Assembly (NCBI RefSeq): GCF_018417475.1
Contig: NZ_CP054856.1
Coordinates: 434,001 to 498,000 of the forward strand
Origin: Novosphingobium decolorationis
GTDB lineage: Bacteria; Pseudomonadota; Alphaproteobacteria; Sphingomonadales; Sphingomonadaceae
Direction of reading: 5' to 3'
DNA: 64,000 bases
Below the pieces are notes generated by a model. The model saw only the letters and a list, made by a program, of their open reading frames with translations, did not search any database and was not told the origin of the DNA. Made by a program: the position numbers and the translations under genes. Positions 34,297 to 44,201 of this stretch are shown here, piece after piece. Each line of letters opens with the position of its first letter. Within the stretch, counting starts at the first letter, position 1.

Positions 34297-35529
34297 TTAT
34301 TCGCCCTGGAACAGACGCGGCGCGAAGTCGGCCAGATAGCGCCGCCAGTTCACCCATTCATGCCCGCCGCCTGTTTCGTTGTAGACATGCGCGATACCGT
34401 AGCGGTCCAGCAGCGCGCGCGTCGGCGCGACGGTCTCGTGCAGGAAATCCTCGCGGCCCATGGCGTAGTAGACGAGATCCAGTTCGGCTGCATCGCGGCG
34501 CAGGGCCGCATCGTACCGGGCCGCGTAGGTATCCGCGCCATTGAACGCCGAACCTTCCATCAGACCCATCGAGAAGACCCCGATCCAGTGGAAGGTTTCC
34601 GGGTGGGTCAGACCATTGCGCAAGGTGTGCGAGCCGCCCATCGAAAGCCCCGCCATCGCGCGCGCCTGGGCCCGCGCATCGGTGCGGTAATGGGCATCGA
34701 TGTAGGGAATGAGATCGCCCAGCAGATCGTTGCCGAAATCCGGATTGTCGAGCGTCATCACCCCTTCGCGCAGCGGCGTATGGCCATCGGGCATGACCAC
34801 GATCATCGGCTTGGCCTTGCCTGCTGCGATGAGGTTGTCGAGGATCGTGTGGGCATGGCCAACGCTGGTCCAGCTGTCGTCGCTGTCGCCTGCGCCATGA
34901 ACCAGATAGAGCACCGGGTAGGACACCGCATCCTTCATGTAGCCGGGCGGCGTGTAGACATGCGCGCGGCGCTTGATGCCCAGGGCCTGCGACCAGTATT
35001 CCAGCGTCGCGACCGTGCCGTGTGGCACCTCCTTACGCCAGGTCTGGAAGGCGCCCTCCTCACCCGTCACCTCGAAGGTCGAGTTGATACCCTTGAGCTC
35101 TTCGGAGAAGGTCTGGCCCAGCGGATCGACCGTCTTCACCCCGTCGACCTCGAAGGCAAAGCGGTAGACATCGGCCGCGACCGGCTTGGGCGTCGTTACC
35201 GACCACAGCCCCGTCGCGTCCTTCGTCATGCCCAGCCCCCTGGGCGTGCCCGGCGGGAAGCCCATGGGAATGACGTCGGCGATATCGCTGCTGGTGAGCC
35301 GCACGCCCTTTGCCTGAGGTGCGCAGAGGCGGAATGTCACCCGCTGGTCAGGGAGCTGCTCGACCGACGAATAGGGCATCGGCCCGGAATAGAAGGGCGG
35401 TGTAACGCAGGTCGTGGGGTCAAGCTTGGGCGGCTGCATCTGCGCCATCGCGAAGGTGCCCGCCAGCTGCCCCATGGCCCCGGCTGCACCTGCAAGTCCG
35501 CGCTTTGCGTGATATCCCCAAGGCCGCAT
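34297..35529 (-). CDS. exported esterase, enterochelin-esterase/feruloyl-esterase-like
   Basis: A 410-residue protein. A signal-like N-terminus (KRGLAGAAGAMGQLAGTFAMA) leads to an early-set/CBM48-like domain (QRVTFRLCAPQAKGVRLTSSD, DVYRFAFEVDG) and then an esterase-D-type hydrolase (VLYLVHGAGDSDDSW, AGLSMGGSHTLRNG, GGGHEWVNWRRYL). This is the layout of feruloyl and enterochelin esterases. ATG 35529 has a GGGGGA site; an upstream frame to 35844 overlaps the divergent gene and was rejected. First gene of the leftward unit. Confidence 0.85.
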   Translation of the reverse strand: MRPWGYHAKRGLAGAAGAMGQLAGTFAMAQMQPPKLDPTTCVTPPFYSGPMPYSSVEQLPDQRVTFRLCAPQAKGVRLTSSDIADVIPMGFPPGTPRGLGMTKDATGLWSVTTPKPVAADVYRFAFEVDGVKTVDPLGQTFSEELKGINSTFEVTGEEGAFQTWRKEVPHGTVATLEYWSQALGIKRRAHVYTPPGYMKDAVSYPVLYLVHGAGDSDDSWTSVGHAHTILDNLIAAGKAKPMIVVMPDGHTPLREGVMTLDNPDFGNDLLGDLIPYIDAHYRTDARAQARAMAGLSMGGSHTLRNGLTHPETFHWIGVFSMGLMEGSAFNGADTYAARYDAALRRDAAELDLVYYAMGREDFLHETVAPTRALLDRYGIAHVYNETGGGHEWVNWRRYLADFAPRLFQGE

Positions 35530-35651
35530 CCCGGCATTCCCCCTGCTTGTGCCTGAACCCGCACGGCCGCGTGTCCAGCGGCCGACAATCCGGCCTTCGG
35601 CCTGCAGGATCGACACCAAGCCCCCTTGCACGCGAGCTTTTTCTGGCCCGT

Positions 35652-35668
35652 TGTCCGACTGGTGGACA
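35652..35668. promoter_or_regulatory. inverted repeat TGTCC-N7-GGACA in a divergent promoter region
   Basis: Lies in the 214-bp gap between the divergent esterase (35529, leftward) and beta-lactamase-fold (35744, rightward) genes. The arms match the core of the palindrome at 27395. A shared operator is possible; low confidence because the arms are only 5 bases. Confidence 0.3.
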
Positions 35669-35743
35669 GCACCTCCAAGGTCGGACGGAGCCTGCGGACG
35701 ATCATGCCACCTTTGCCGCGCACATTCAGGGAGGCGAAGAAGG

Positions 35744-36988
35744 ATGGGTTCCAGGCACAAGCGCAGACATGCACGCACGATAGCCACCGCGCTGCTGTGC
35801 GCAAGCCTTGCCGCCCCGACCCTGGGCGCCGACGCAGCTCCCACGAAGCCCTCCGAAGATCCCGTCTACCGCGAACGGCTCGAAGTCTACGTCACCGACT
35901 ACAGCAAGTTCGTCTACACCCCGATGGCAGCGGTCTCAGGGGCGCCGGACTGGGCGCCCCTGCCCTCTGCGCCGGATAGTGCCATCAGCCAGGCCGCCCT
36001 GGAAAAGGCCACAACCTATGCCCGGCGCATGAACAGCACCGCGCTGATCGTATGGCACAAGGGCAAGATTGCGCTCGAATGGTACGGCGAAGACGTCACG
36101 CGCACCACGCCGCTCGTGTCCAAATCGCTCTCCAAGCCGCTTGCCGCAATAGCCGTTGGCCGCGCGATCGCGCTCGGCAAGATCACCTCGCTCGATCAGC
36201 CGATCGCCGACTTCATCCCCGAGCTGGCAGGTACGCAGAAAGGGCGGATCAAGGTGCGCCACCTGCTCGACATGCGCTCAGGCATGCAGCACCAGAGCTT
36301 CTCGCCCGATCCCGAAAGTCCGCTCAACCTCGGCTTCCTCTCGCCCGAGCACACCCGGCATATCATCGAAAGCTATCCGATGATCGCCGAGCCGGGCACG
36401 CTCTACTCCTACGCGAATGCCCCCACAGACCTTGTGGGCGAAGTCATCACACGGGCCACGGGCCGGGACTACGCCGAGTTCGTCGACACCGAAGTCCTGC
36501 GCCCCATTGGTGCGATGGGCGGTACGTTCTGGCTCAATCGGCCGGGCGGCGAGGCCCACTCGGGTTGCTGCATGATGCTACCCGCCGAGACGTTCGCGCG
36601 GCTTGGCGTGCTGCTCCTTCACGACGGGGCATGGGGCGGGCGCAAGCTACTCCCCGAAGGCTACGTGGCGCAGATGCGCACGGGCACCGCGCAGAACCCG
36701 CACTTCGGCCTCGGCGTGTGGATTGGCGCGCCCCATGTCGAACGACGCTCCTTTGGCGCGCCCGACCAGCCCGGCCCCACCGTCCTGCATTCCGAGCCCT
36801 ATCTCGATCCCGACCTGTTCCTGTTCGACGGCAACGCTGACCAGATCGTCGACATAGCGCCGGGCCACGATCTTGTCGTGCTGCGCATGGGGGGCAACCC
36901 GCCGCGTCCCACAGAGGAAAACCCCGAGGAATGGGACAACAGCTATCTCGTGAACACGCTCATCCGGGGAATGTCCTCCCCCGAATGA
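35744..36988 (+). CDS. exported serine beta-lactamase-fold hydrolase (class C/EstB-like)
   Basis: A 414-residue protein with a signal peptide (about residues 1-28). The catalytic SxxK is in SKSLSKPLAA and the YxN motif in LYSYANAPTDLVG, followed by DFIPEL and LLDMRSGM, typical of the beta-lactamase/transpeptidase-like esterases. Such enzymes hydrolyse esters, amides or lactones. ATG 35744 has GAGG and AAGG upstream. It is divergent from the esterase operon and convergent with the DUF1838 gene. Confidence 0.85.
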   Translation: MGSRHKRRHARTIATALLCASLAAPTLGADAAPTKPSEDPVYRERLEVYVTDYSKFVYTPMAAVSGAPDWAPLPSAPDSAISQAALEKATTYARRMNSTALIVWHKGKIALEWYGEDVTRTTPLVSKSLSKPLAAIAVGRAIALGKITSLDQPIADFIPELAGTQKGRIKVRHLLDMRSGMQHQSFSPDPESPLNLGFLSPEHTRHIIESYPMIAEPGTLYSYANAPTDLVGEVITRATGRDYAEFVDTEVLRPIGAMGGTFWLNRPGGEAHSGCCMMLPAETFARLGVLLLHDGAWGGRKLLPEGYVAQMRTGTAQNPHFGLGVWIGAPHVERRSFGAPDQPGPTVLHSEPYLDPDLFLFDGNADQIVDIAPGHDLVVLRMGGNPPRPTEENPEEWDNSYLVNTLIRGMSSPE

Positions 36989-36999
36989 GCGCGAGGTGA

Positions 37000-37881
37000 T
37001 CAGGCGTCCCAGAGCGGCGCAAGCAGCGCGGCCGGGTCCGCCAGCACTTCGGGACGGCGCGCGCGCGTTGCCGCGATCCAGGCGGGCGGCATCTGCGCCC
37101 AGTCCGCGTTGTGTGCGCCGACGCCCGTCGCGGTGAGATGCCCGGGCCTGTCCCCCATGCTCATCCAGGGCCGCCACGAGCAGACATTGGTGAACGCCAC
37201 CGAGACCGGCACGCGGGTCACCCCCGGGGCCTCCATCGCCGCGCGGCTTGCGTGGTAGGTGTTGCTTTCGGAATAGCGGAACGGCTTGGCGACGCCCGGC
37301 ACCTGCATCGCGGTCCGCGTGCGCTCGGTCACCCAGAGGTCATCGCCGCGCAGGTCAAAGGGCAGCACTTCGTGCTCCATCGTCAAGCCGGGGATCTCCT
37401 TTTCAAGCCGCAGTTCCAACTCCGGTCCGAAACGCACCCTGGAAGGCGCATAGCCCCCCTGCGGCACCTCGACATCCTCCCCGGTATAGGGATTGCGATA
37501 GCTATCGAGCGCATCTCCGCTGACCGGATCGGTGAACCAGGCGATCTCGGCGTTGACCGCCTCGAAGCGGCCATCGGCCAACTGGCGCGAACGCGAGAAA
37601 ACTGCAGATACGACCGCGAAAAGCGGGTCCATGCGATCCTCGACAACGCCATAGTAGCGCGCCGAGACCCAGCTCATGGTAAGCCTTTCGTCCAGTGCAC
37701 CGCGCAGCATCATGAAGGTCCGCAAACGCCCCTTGGCGGTCTCGATATCCAGTGGCACACCGCCGTCGCCCTGCTGCGCCAGTGCCGTCTGTGACCCCAG
37801 GCTTGCGAACGCCCCCAGCGCCGTGAGCCCTGCGCCTATCGCACCGCGCCGATTCCATCCCGACATACCGTATTTCCCCAT
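37000..37881 (-). CDS. DUF1838 family protein, Tat-type signal
   Basis: A 293-residue protein with an RR-containing signal (WNRRGAIGAGLTALGAFASLG). The body has NPYTGEDVEVPQGGY, WVTERTRTAM and NVCSWRPWMSMG, as in DUF1838 proteins often seen in sphingomonad aromatic or terpenoid catabolic clusters; no biochemical function is known to me. It closes the accessory region on the right. A 14-base palindrome overlaps its ribosome site. Confidence 0.75.
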   Translation of the reverse strand: MGKYGMSGWNRRGAIGAGLTALGAFASLGSQTALAQQGDGGVPLDIETAKGRLRTFMMLRGALDERLTMSWVSARYYGVVEDRMDPLFAVVSAVFSRSRQLADGRFEAVNAEIAWFTDPVSGDALDSYRNPYTGEDVEVPQGGYAPSRVRFGPELELRLEKEIPGLTMEHEVLPFDLRGDDLWVTERTRTAMQVPGVAKPFRYSESNTYHASRAAMEAPGVTRVPVSVAFTNVCSWRPWMSMGDRPGHLTATGVGAHNADWAQMPPAWIAATRARRPEVLADPAALLAPLWDA

Positions 37882-37886
37882 CCCGT

Positions 37887-37900
37887 TTTCCTGCAGGAAA
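37887..37900. promoter_or_regulatory. 14-base perfect palindrome TTTCCTGCAGGAAA
   Basis: Lies 6-19 bases upstream of the DUF1838 ATG and includes its AGGA ribosome site. It could block ribosome access as a hairpin or be bound by a regulator. It lies in the 204-bp divergent gap before the acyl-CoA dehydrogenase gene. Confidence 0.3.
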
Positions 37901-38085
37901 CATCCGGCGGACCTTCCGTGGGCGCCATGTGCGACACCATGGATATTCGCGTGTCGGACAGACCTGCGCGCCTGTGTACGCGCTCAAACCTCGCGCCAGC
38001 TTGATTGTAACAACTGTTTGGTACATAGGATCGCGCAACAGGAGGGACTGACCCTCGAACCCGGTTTGGAAAGGATGTTTGCGCG

Positions 38086-39834
38086 ATGACCAGCTTCACG
38101 CCGCCCGTGGACGACATGCGCTTCCTGCTTACGCAGGTGCTCGATTTCGACGGCCTGATCGCCTCCCTGCCCGGCTGCGAGGATGTGTCGGCCGAATTCG
38201 CGGGCGAAGTCCTGAGCGAAGCTGCGCGCTTCGCGGCCGAAAAGCTCGCCCCGCTCAACCTTCCGGGCGACGAACAGGGCGCATCGCTCAGCGAGGGCAA
38301 GGTCACCACGCCCGAGGGTTTCCCCCAAGCCTACCGCGATTTCGTCGAGGCGGGCTGGGTCGGCCTTTCCGGAAATCCCGAGTTCGGCGGCCAGGGCCTC
38401 CCGCGCACGCTCCAGATCCTGCTTGATGAAATGGTGAGCGGCGCGAACGTCTCCTTCGGCCTGTTCCCCGGCCTGACCAGTGGAGCGGCCGAAGCGCTCG
38501 AACACCATGGCAGCGAGGAACTCAAGGCCCAATGGCTGACAGGGCTCGTCACCGGCGAGACCTGCGGCGCGATGGCGCTGACCGAAGCGAATGCGGGCAC
38601 CGACCTTGGCCTCCTGCGCGCCCGCGCCGAGCCGGTCGGCGATGGCAGTTACAAGGTTACGGGCACCAAGATCTTCATTTCCTCGGGCGACCAGGACTTC
38701 GGCAACAATATCGTCCACCTGGTGCTGGCCCGCCTTCCCGATGCGCCGGCTGGCGTGAAGGGCATCTCGATGTTCCTCGTGCCCAAGTTCCTGCCTGCCG
38801 AGGACGGCGGCCTTGGCGCACGCAACACGATGTCGGTGGGCGCGCTCGAGCACAAGATGGGTATCCACGCGCAGCCGACCTGCGTGATGAACTACGACGA
38901 GGCCATCGGCTGGCTGGTGGGCGAGCCGGGACGCGGGCTCAACGCCATGTTCACGATGATGAACAACGAGCGCCTCTTCGTGGGCATCCAGGGCCTGGGC
39001 ATTGCCGAGGCCGCGCACCAGAAGGCCGCGACCTATGCCCGCGAGCGCCTGCAGGGCCGCTCCTCGGACAACACCCGCGCGCCGGTGCCGATCATCGAAC
39101 ACGCCGACGTGCGCAAGATGCTGCTGGAAGGCCGCGCCTTCCTTGACGCAGGGCGCGCTCTGGCGGTTTGGACCGCGATGCAGATGGACATCGCCGCACG
39201 CCACCCCGATCCCGAGGTGCGCAGCCAGGCCAACGGCATGGTCCTCCTGATGACCCCCGTCATCAAGGCCGCCTTCACCGACATGGGCTTCGAGACGGCG
39301 GTCAAGGCCCAGCAGGTCTTTGGCGGGCACGGCTACATCCACGAATGGGGCATGGAACAGTTCGTGCGCGATGCGCGCATCACCCAGATCTACGAGGGCA
39401 CCAACGGGGTCCAGGCCATGGACCTGGTCGGCCGCAAGCTCCCGATGGAGAACGGCGATCTGATGGCGCGCTTCCTCACCCTGGTAGAAAGCGATCTGGC
39501 CGCCGCGGACGGATCGCCATTCGCTGCGCAGCTCACCGAGGCCCTCGTCCCGCTGCGCCGGATCACGCAGGCCCTTGTCGCGCAGAAGGGCGATGTCGAG
39601 GCGCTGGGCGCCGCGGCGACCGACACCTTGCGGCTTGTCGCGCTGGTTTCGCTGGGCTGGATGTGGGTGCGCATGGTCACGGCCTGCGAGGGCGAGGACA
39701 GCGCCCTTGCGCGCAAGAAGCGCGCCGTTGCCGGCTACTTCTTCGCGCGCGTGCTTCCCCAGGTCCACGCGCTTGCCGCGCAAGTCGAGGCGGGGCCCGA
39801 AACCATCATGGGCATGGACGCCGAGCTGTTCTGA
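38086..39834 (+). CDS. acyl-CoA dehydrogenase (large, with extra C-terminal domain)
   Basis: A 582-residue flavoprotein. It contains AMALTEANAGTDLGLLRARA, KVTGTKIFISSGDQDFGNNI and GGHGYIHEWGMEQFVRDARI, the FAD and CoA-site signatures, plus the C-terminal extension that marks the roughly 590-residue FadE/DmdC-like branch. It oxidises an acyl-CoA to the 2-enoyl-CoA. It stands alone with a terminator-like hairpin after it, and the start follows a GGAAAGG stretch. Confidence 0.92.
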   Translation: MTSFTPPVDDMRFLLTQVLDFDGLIASLPGCEDVSAEFAGEVLSEAARFAAEKLAPLNLPGDEQGASLSEGKVTTPEGFPQAYRDFVEAGWVGLSGNPEFGGQGLPRTLQILLDEMVSGANVSFGLFPGLTSGAAEALEHHGSEELKAQWLTGLVTGETCGAMALTEANAGTDLGLLRARAEPVGDGSYKVTGTKIFISSGDQDFGNNIVHLVLARLPDAPAGVKGISMFLVPKFLPAEDGGLGARNTMSVGALEHKMGIHAQPTCVMNYDEAIGWLVGEPGRGLNAMFTMMNNERLFVGIQGLGIAEAAHQKAATYARERLQGRSSDNTRAPVPIIEHADVRKMLLEGRAFLDAGRALAVWTAMQMDIAARHPDPEVRSQANGMVLLMTPVIKAAFTDMGFETAVKAQQVFGGHGYIHEWGMEQFVRDARITQIYEGTNGVQAMDLVGRKLPMENGDLMARFLTLVESDLAAADGSPFAAQLTEALVPLRRITQALVAQKGDVEALGAAATDTLRLVALVSLGWMWVRMVTACEGEDSALARKKRAVAGYFFARVLPQVHALAAQVEAGPETIMGMDAELF

Positions 39835-39842
39835 GCGCTAGA

Positions 39843-39864
39843 GGGAGGCGCACCGTCGCCTCCC
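39843..39864. terminator. hairpin between acyl-CoA dehydrogenase and mazG
   Basis: GGGAGGCG, six bases, CGCCTCCC, followed by CTTTCC. It starts 9 bases after the stop codon. The T-tract is weak. Confidence 0.55.
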
Positions 39865-39889
39865 CTTTCCCGCCTGCCCAAGGACAGCC

Positions 39890-40681
39890 ATGACCGCCGC
39901 TTCCCGTCACGACCAGATCGACCGCCTGCTCTCCATCATGGCCACCTTGCGCGATCCGGTGAACGGGTGCGAATGGGACCGCGCGCAGGACTTCGCCTCG
40001 ATCGCGCCCTACACCATCGAGGAGGCCTACGAGGTCGCCGACGCCATCGAGCGCGCGGACCTTCCTGCGCTTCGCGAGGAACTGGGCGACCTGCTTCTCC
40101 AGGTGGTCTTTCACGCGCGCATGGCTGAGGAACAGGACGCCTTCGCCTTTGCCGATGTCGCTGCCGCAATCTCGGACAAGCTGGAAGCGCGCCACCCGCA
40201 CATCTTCGGTGAGGGTGATACGGAAACCGGCCAGACCGAGCGCTGGGAAAAGCTGAAGGCGCAAGAGCGCGCCGCCAAGGGCGAGACGAGTGCGGTCGAT
40301 GGGGTCGCGGGTGCTCTCCCCGCGCTCATGCGCGCGGAAAAGCTGCAGAAGCGCGCCGCGCGCGTCGGCTTTGACTGGCCCGATCCGAGCGGGGCGGAAG
40401 ACAAGGTCCGCGAGGAACTCGTCGAACTCGCCGAAGCATCGGATGCGGAAAAGCTGGAGGAAGCCGGCGACCTGCTGTTCGCCGCCGTCAACCTGGTGCG
40501 CCTCAACGGGATCGCGCCCGAAGACGCGCTTCGCGCCGCGAACGCCAAGTTCGAACGGCGCTTCCGAGGGATGGAAGCCCTCGCCAGCCAGCGAGACGAG
40601 GTCTTTGCCGAACTCGATCTCGACGCGCAGGAAGCGCTCTGGCAGGCGGTAAAGGCGTCAGAGCGCGCGAAAACGGCCTAG
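39890..40681 (+). CDS. mazG: nucleoside triphosphate pyrophosphohydrolase MazG
   Basis: A 263-residue protein with two MazG modules. The first has CEWDRAQDFASIAPYTIEEA and ELGDLLLQVVFHARMAEE with the acidic metal ligands; the second has VREELVELAEA and EEAGDLLFAAVNLVRL. It hydrolyses NTPs to NMP and pyrophosphate, cleaning the nucleotide pool. It is convergent with hflX and the two coding ends overlap by 24 bases. Confidence 0.92.
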   Translation: MTAASRHDQIDRLLSIMATLRDPVNGCEWDRAQDFASIAPYTIEEAYEVADAIERADLPALREELGDLLLQVVFHARMAEEQDAFAFADVAAAISDKLEARHPHIFGEGDTETGQTERWEKLKAQERAAKGETSAVDGVAGALPALMRAEKLQKRAARVGFDWPDPSGAEDKVREELVELAEASDAEKLEEAGDLLFAAVNLVRLNGIAPEDALRAANAKFERRFRGMEALASQRDEVFAELDLDAQEALWQAVKASERAKTA

Positions 40682-42004
40682 TTCACGCTCGGCCAGGCGC
40701 ACTTCGATGCGGATGCGGGGACCATTTTCGTCCTCGCCATCCGCAACTTCGGAGAGCACCTCGCCCCGCGCGTGCAGGAACGCGAGCCGCTGCCCATCGG
40801 CTGCGGGCAGCACGAAGGTATAGACCTTGGCATCGGCGTTGAGGCCATGGCCAACAACATCGAGCAGGTGCTCGCAGCCCTCGCCGGTGACCGCCGAGAG
40901 CGGAATGATAGTCTCGTCCGAACGGTAGTCGATGACCTCGCGCAGTTCCTCTGCACGCTCGGGGCTGAGCAGGTCCCACTTGTTCCAGACCTCGATGATC
41001 GGGATCGTGGGTTCCTCGCCCGGCTCCTCCTCGTCGTCCTCGCGCGGAATGACGCCCAGGTCCAAAAGGACCGAGAGCACCTGGCGCTTCTGCGATTCGG
41101 TGTCGGGGTTGGCAATGTCGCGCACGTGCAGGATGACATCGGCTGCCGTCACTTCCTCCAGCGTGGCGCGGAAGGCCGCGACGAGCTGGGTCGGCAGGTC
41201 CGAGATGAAGCCCACGGTGTCCGACAGGATCGCCTTTTGCACGCCCGGCAGGCGCACCGCGCGCATCGTCGGATCGAGCGTGGCGAACAGGAGATCCTCC
41301 GCCATCACGTCCGCGCCCGTCACGCGGTTGAACAGCGTCGACTTGCCCGCGTTGGTGTAGCCCACCAGCGCGACGATCGGCCAGGGCGCCTTCTCGCGCC
41401 GGTCACGGTGCAGGCCGCGCGTGCGGCGCACCTGCTCCAGTTCGCGGCGCAGGCGTCCCATGCGGTCGCGGATCATCCGGCGGTCGGCCTCGATCTGGGT
41501 CTCGCCGGGGCCGCCGAGGAAGCCGAAGCCACCACGCTGACGTTCCAGGTGGGTCCAGCTGCGCACCAGGCGTCCGGCCTGGTAATCGAGGTGGGCCAGT
41601 TCGACCTGCAGGCGCCCTTCGGCGGTCGCCGCGCGCTCGCCGAAGATCTCGAGGATCAGGCCAGTGCGGTCGATGACCTTGCGCTTGAGCTTTTCTTCCA
41701 GGTTACGCTGCTGGATGGCGGTGAGCGATCCGTCCACCACCACCAGCTCAGCCTCGTGCAGGTTGCAGGCGACCGAGATGTTCTCGATCTGCCCTTCACC
41801 AAAGAGCGTGCCCGCGCGCGGCTCGCGGATCGGGATGATCTGGCCATCCGCGATCACGAGGCCGATCGCGAGTGCGAGCCCCTTGGCTTCCTCGAGGCGG
41901 GCTTCCGGGTCCAGATCGGCGCTGCCCCGGTTGCCGCGCATGTGCGGATATACGACGAGGGCACGCGCGCCGCGCGTGACCTCTCCTTTCAGTTCGTCGT
42001 CCAA
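40658..42004 (-). CDS. hflX: GTPase HflX
   Basis: A 448-residue ribosome-associated GTPase. The N-terminal domain has the glycine-rich stretch GTLFGEGQIENI and a coiled coil (RMIRDRMGRLRRELEQVRR); the G domain has VALVGYTNAGKSTLFNRVTG, DTVGFISDLP and NKWDLL. HflX splits stalled ribosomes under stress. It follows hfq by 7 bases on the minus strand, the usual hfq-hflX pairing. Confidence 0.95.
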   Translation of the reverse strand: MDDELKGEVTRGARALVVYPHMRGNRGSADLDPEARLEEAKGLALAIGLVIADGQIIPIREPRAGTLFGEGQIENISVACNLHEAELVVVDGSLTAIQQRNLEEKLKRKVIDRTGLILEIFGERAATAEGRLQVELAHLDYQAGRLVRSWTHLERQRGGFGFLGGPGETQIEADRRMIRDRMGRLRRELEQVRRTRGLHRDRREKAPWPIVALVGYTNAGKSTLFNRVTGADVMAEDLLFATLDPTMRAVRLPGVQKAILSDTVGFISDLPTQLVAAFRATLEEVTAADVILHVRDIANPDTESQKRQVLSVLLDLGVIPREDDEEEPGEEPTIPIIEVWNKWDLLSPERAEELREVIDYRSDETIIPLSAVTGEGCEHLLDVVGHGLNADAKVYTFVLPAADGQRLAFLHARGEVLSEVADGEDENGPRIRIEVRLAERELGRFRAL

Positions 42005-42011
42005 GCTGGAA

Positions 42012-42587
42012 TCAGTCTTCCGCTTCTTCGTGGCTCTGCAGGTCCACCGGGGTCACCGGCTGGATCGTCGAGACCGCATGCTTGTAGGCAAGCTGCACAT
42101 AGCCTTCGCGTTCGAGCAGCATGCAGAACAGGTCATAGGCCGCGACCCGGCCCTGGAGCATGACGCCGTTGATCAGGAACATAGTCACCTGCACGCCGGC
42201 GCTGCGGATGCTGGAGAGGAAGACGTCCTGAAGCGCGCGGGTCTTCTTGGAACCCTCGCCGCTGTTGAACTGGGCCGCATCGACGGGCGTCGAGGGCATG
42301 ATCGTCGAAATGGCGTGCTTGTAGACCAGCTGCGACTGCCCATCGCGGCGCAGCAGGATCGAGAAGTTGTCGAACCAGGTGACGATGCCCTGCAGCTTGA
42401 CGCCCTTGACCAGGAACATGGTCACGGGGGTCTTGTTCTTGCGCAGGAGGTTGAGGAACTGATCCTGAAGGTTCTGGCCCTTACCGGATGCAGGTGCCGA
42501 TTGCGCCGGAGCTGCCGCGGGCTTGGTGTCCGCAGGCTCCGTGGTGGCGCTCGCTCTCGGCCGCGCGGAAAGCGTTCGACCAGCCAT
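42012..42587 (-). CDS. hfq: RNA chaperone Hfq with two tandem Sm domains
   Basis: A 191-residue protein, twice the usual core. An Ala/Pro-rich leader (1-36) is followed by Sm domain 1 (about 39-103: [37 protein letters not shown]) and Sm domain 2 (about 118-183: [36 protein letters not shown]). Both copies keep the proximal-site Gln and the YKH motif, so both may bind RNA; a trimer of dimers would restore the hexameric ring. ATG 42587 has a GGAGAA site upstream. It is transcribed after ntrX and before hflX. Confidence 0.95.
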   Translation of the reverse strand: MAGRTLSARPRASATTEPADTKPAAAPAQSAPASGKGQNLQDQFLNLLRKNKTPVTMFLVKGVKLQGIVTWFDNFSILLRRDGQSQLVYKHAISTIMPSTPVDAAQFNSGEGSKKTRALQDVFLSSIRSAGVQVTMFLINGVMLQGRVAAYDLFCMLLEREGYVQLAYKHAVSTIQPVTPVDLQSHEEAED

Positions 42588-42730
42588 TGTATTCTCCTTC
42601 TTTTTGGCGGCCGCTGATGCGGTCCGCGATCTGGCATGCCCATCCCGGATCATGCCGTAAGCGAATCGAAATTACCCGCTTGCTGCAATGCAGTAAATCC
42701 GAAAGTTATGTCGTTTGCCTTACGCGTGTC

Positions 42731-44128
<1,398 letters not shown>

Positions 44129-44201
44129 GGCCCAATCTTCTTCTTGTTTCTCGTGTCGTTCCTAGCAAGCGCGAAGCGCCTGTGTTCCCGCATGGCCGCC
44201 C

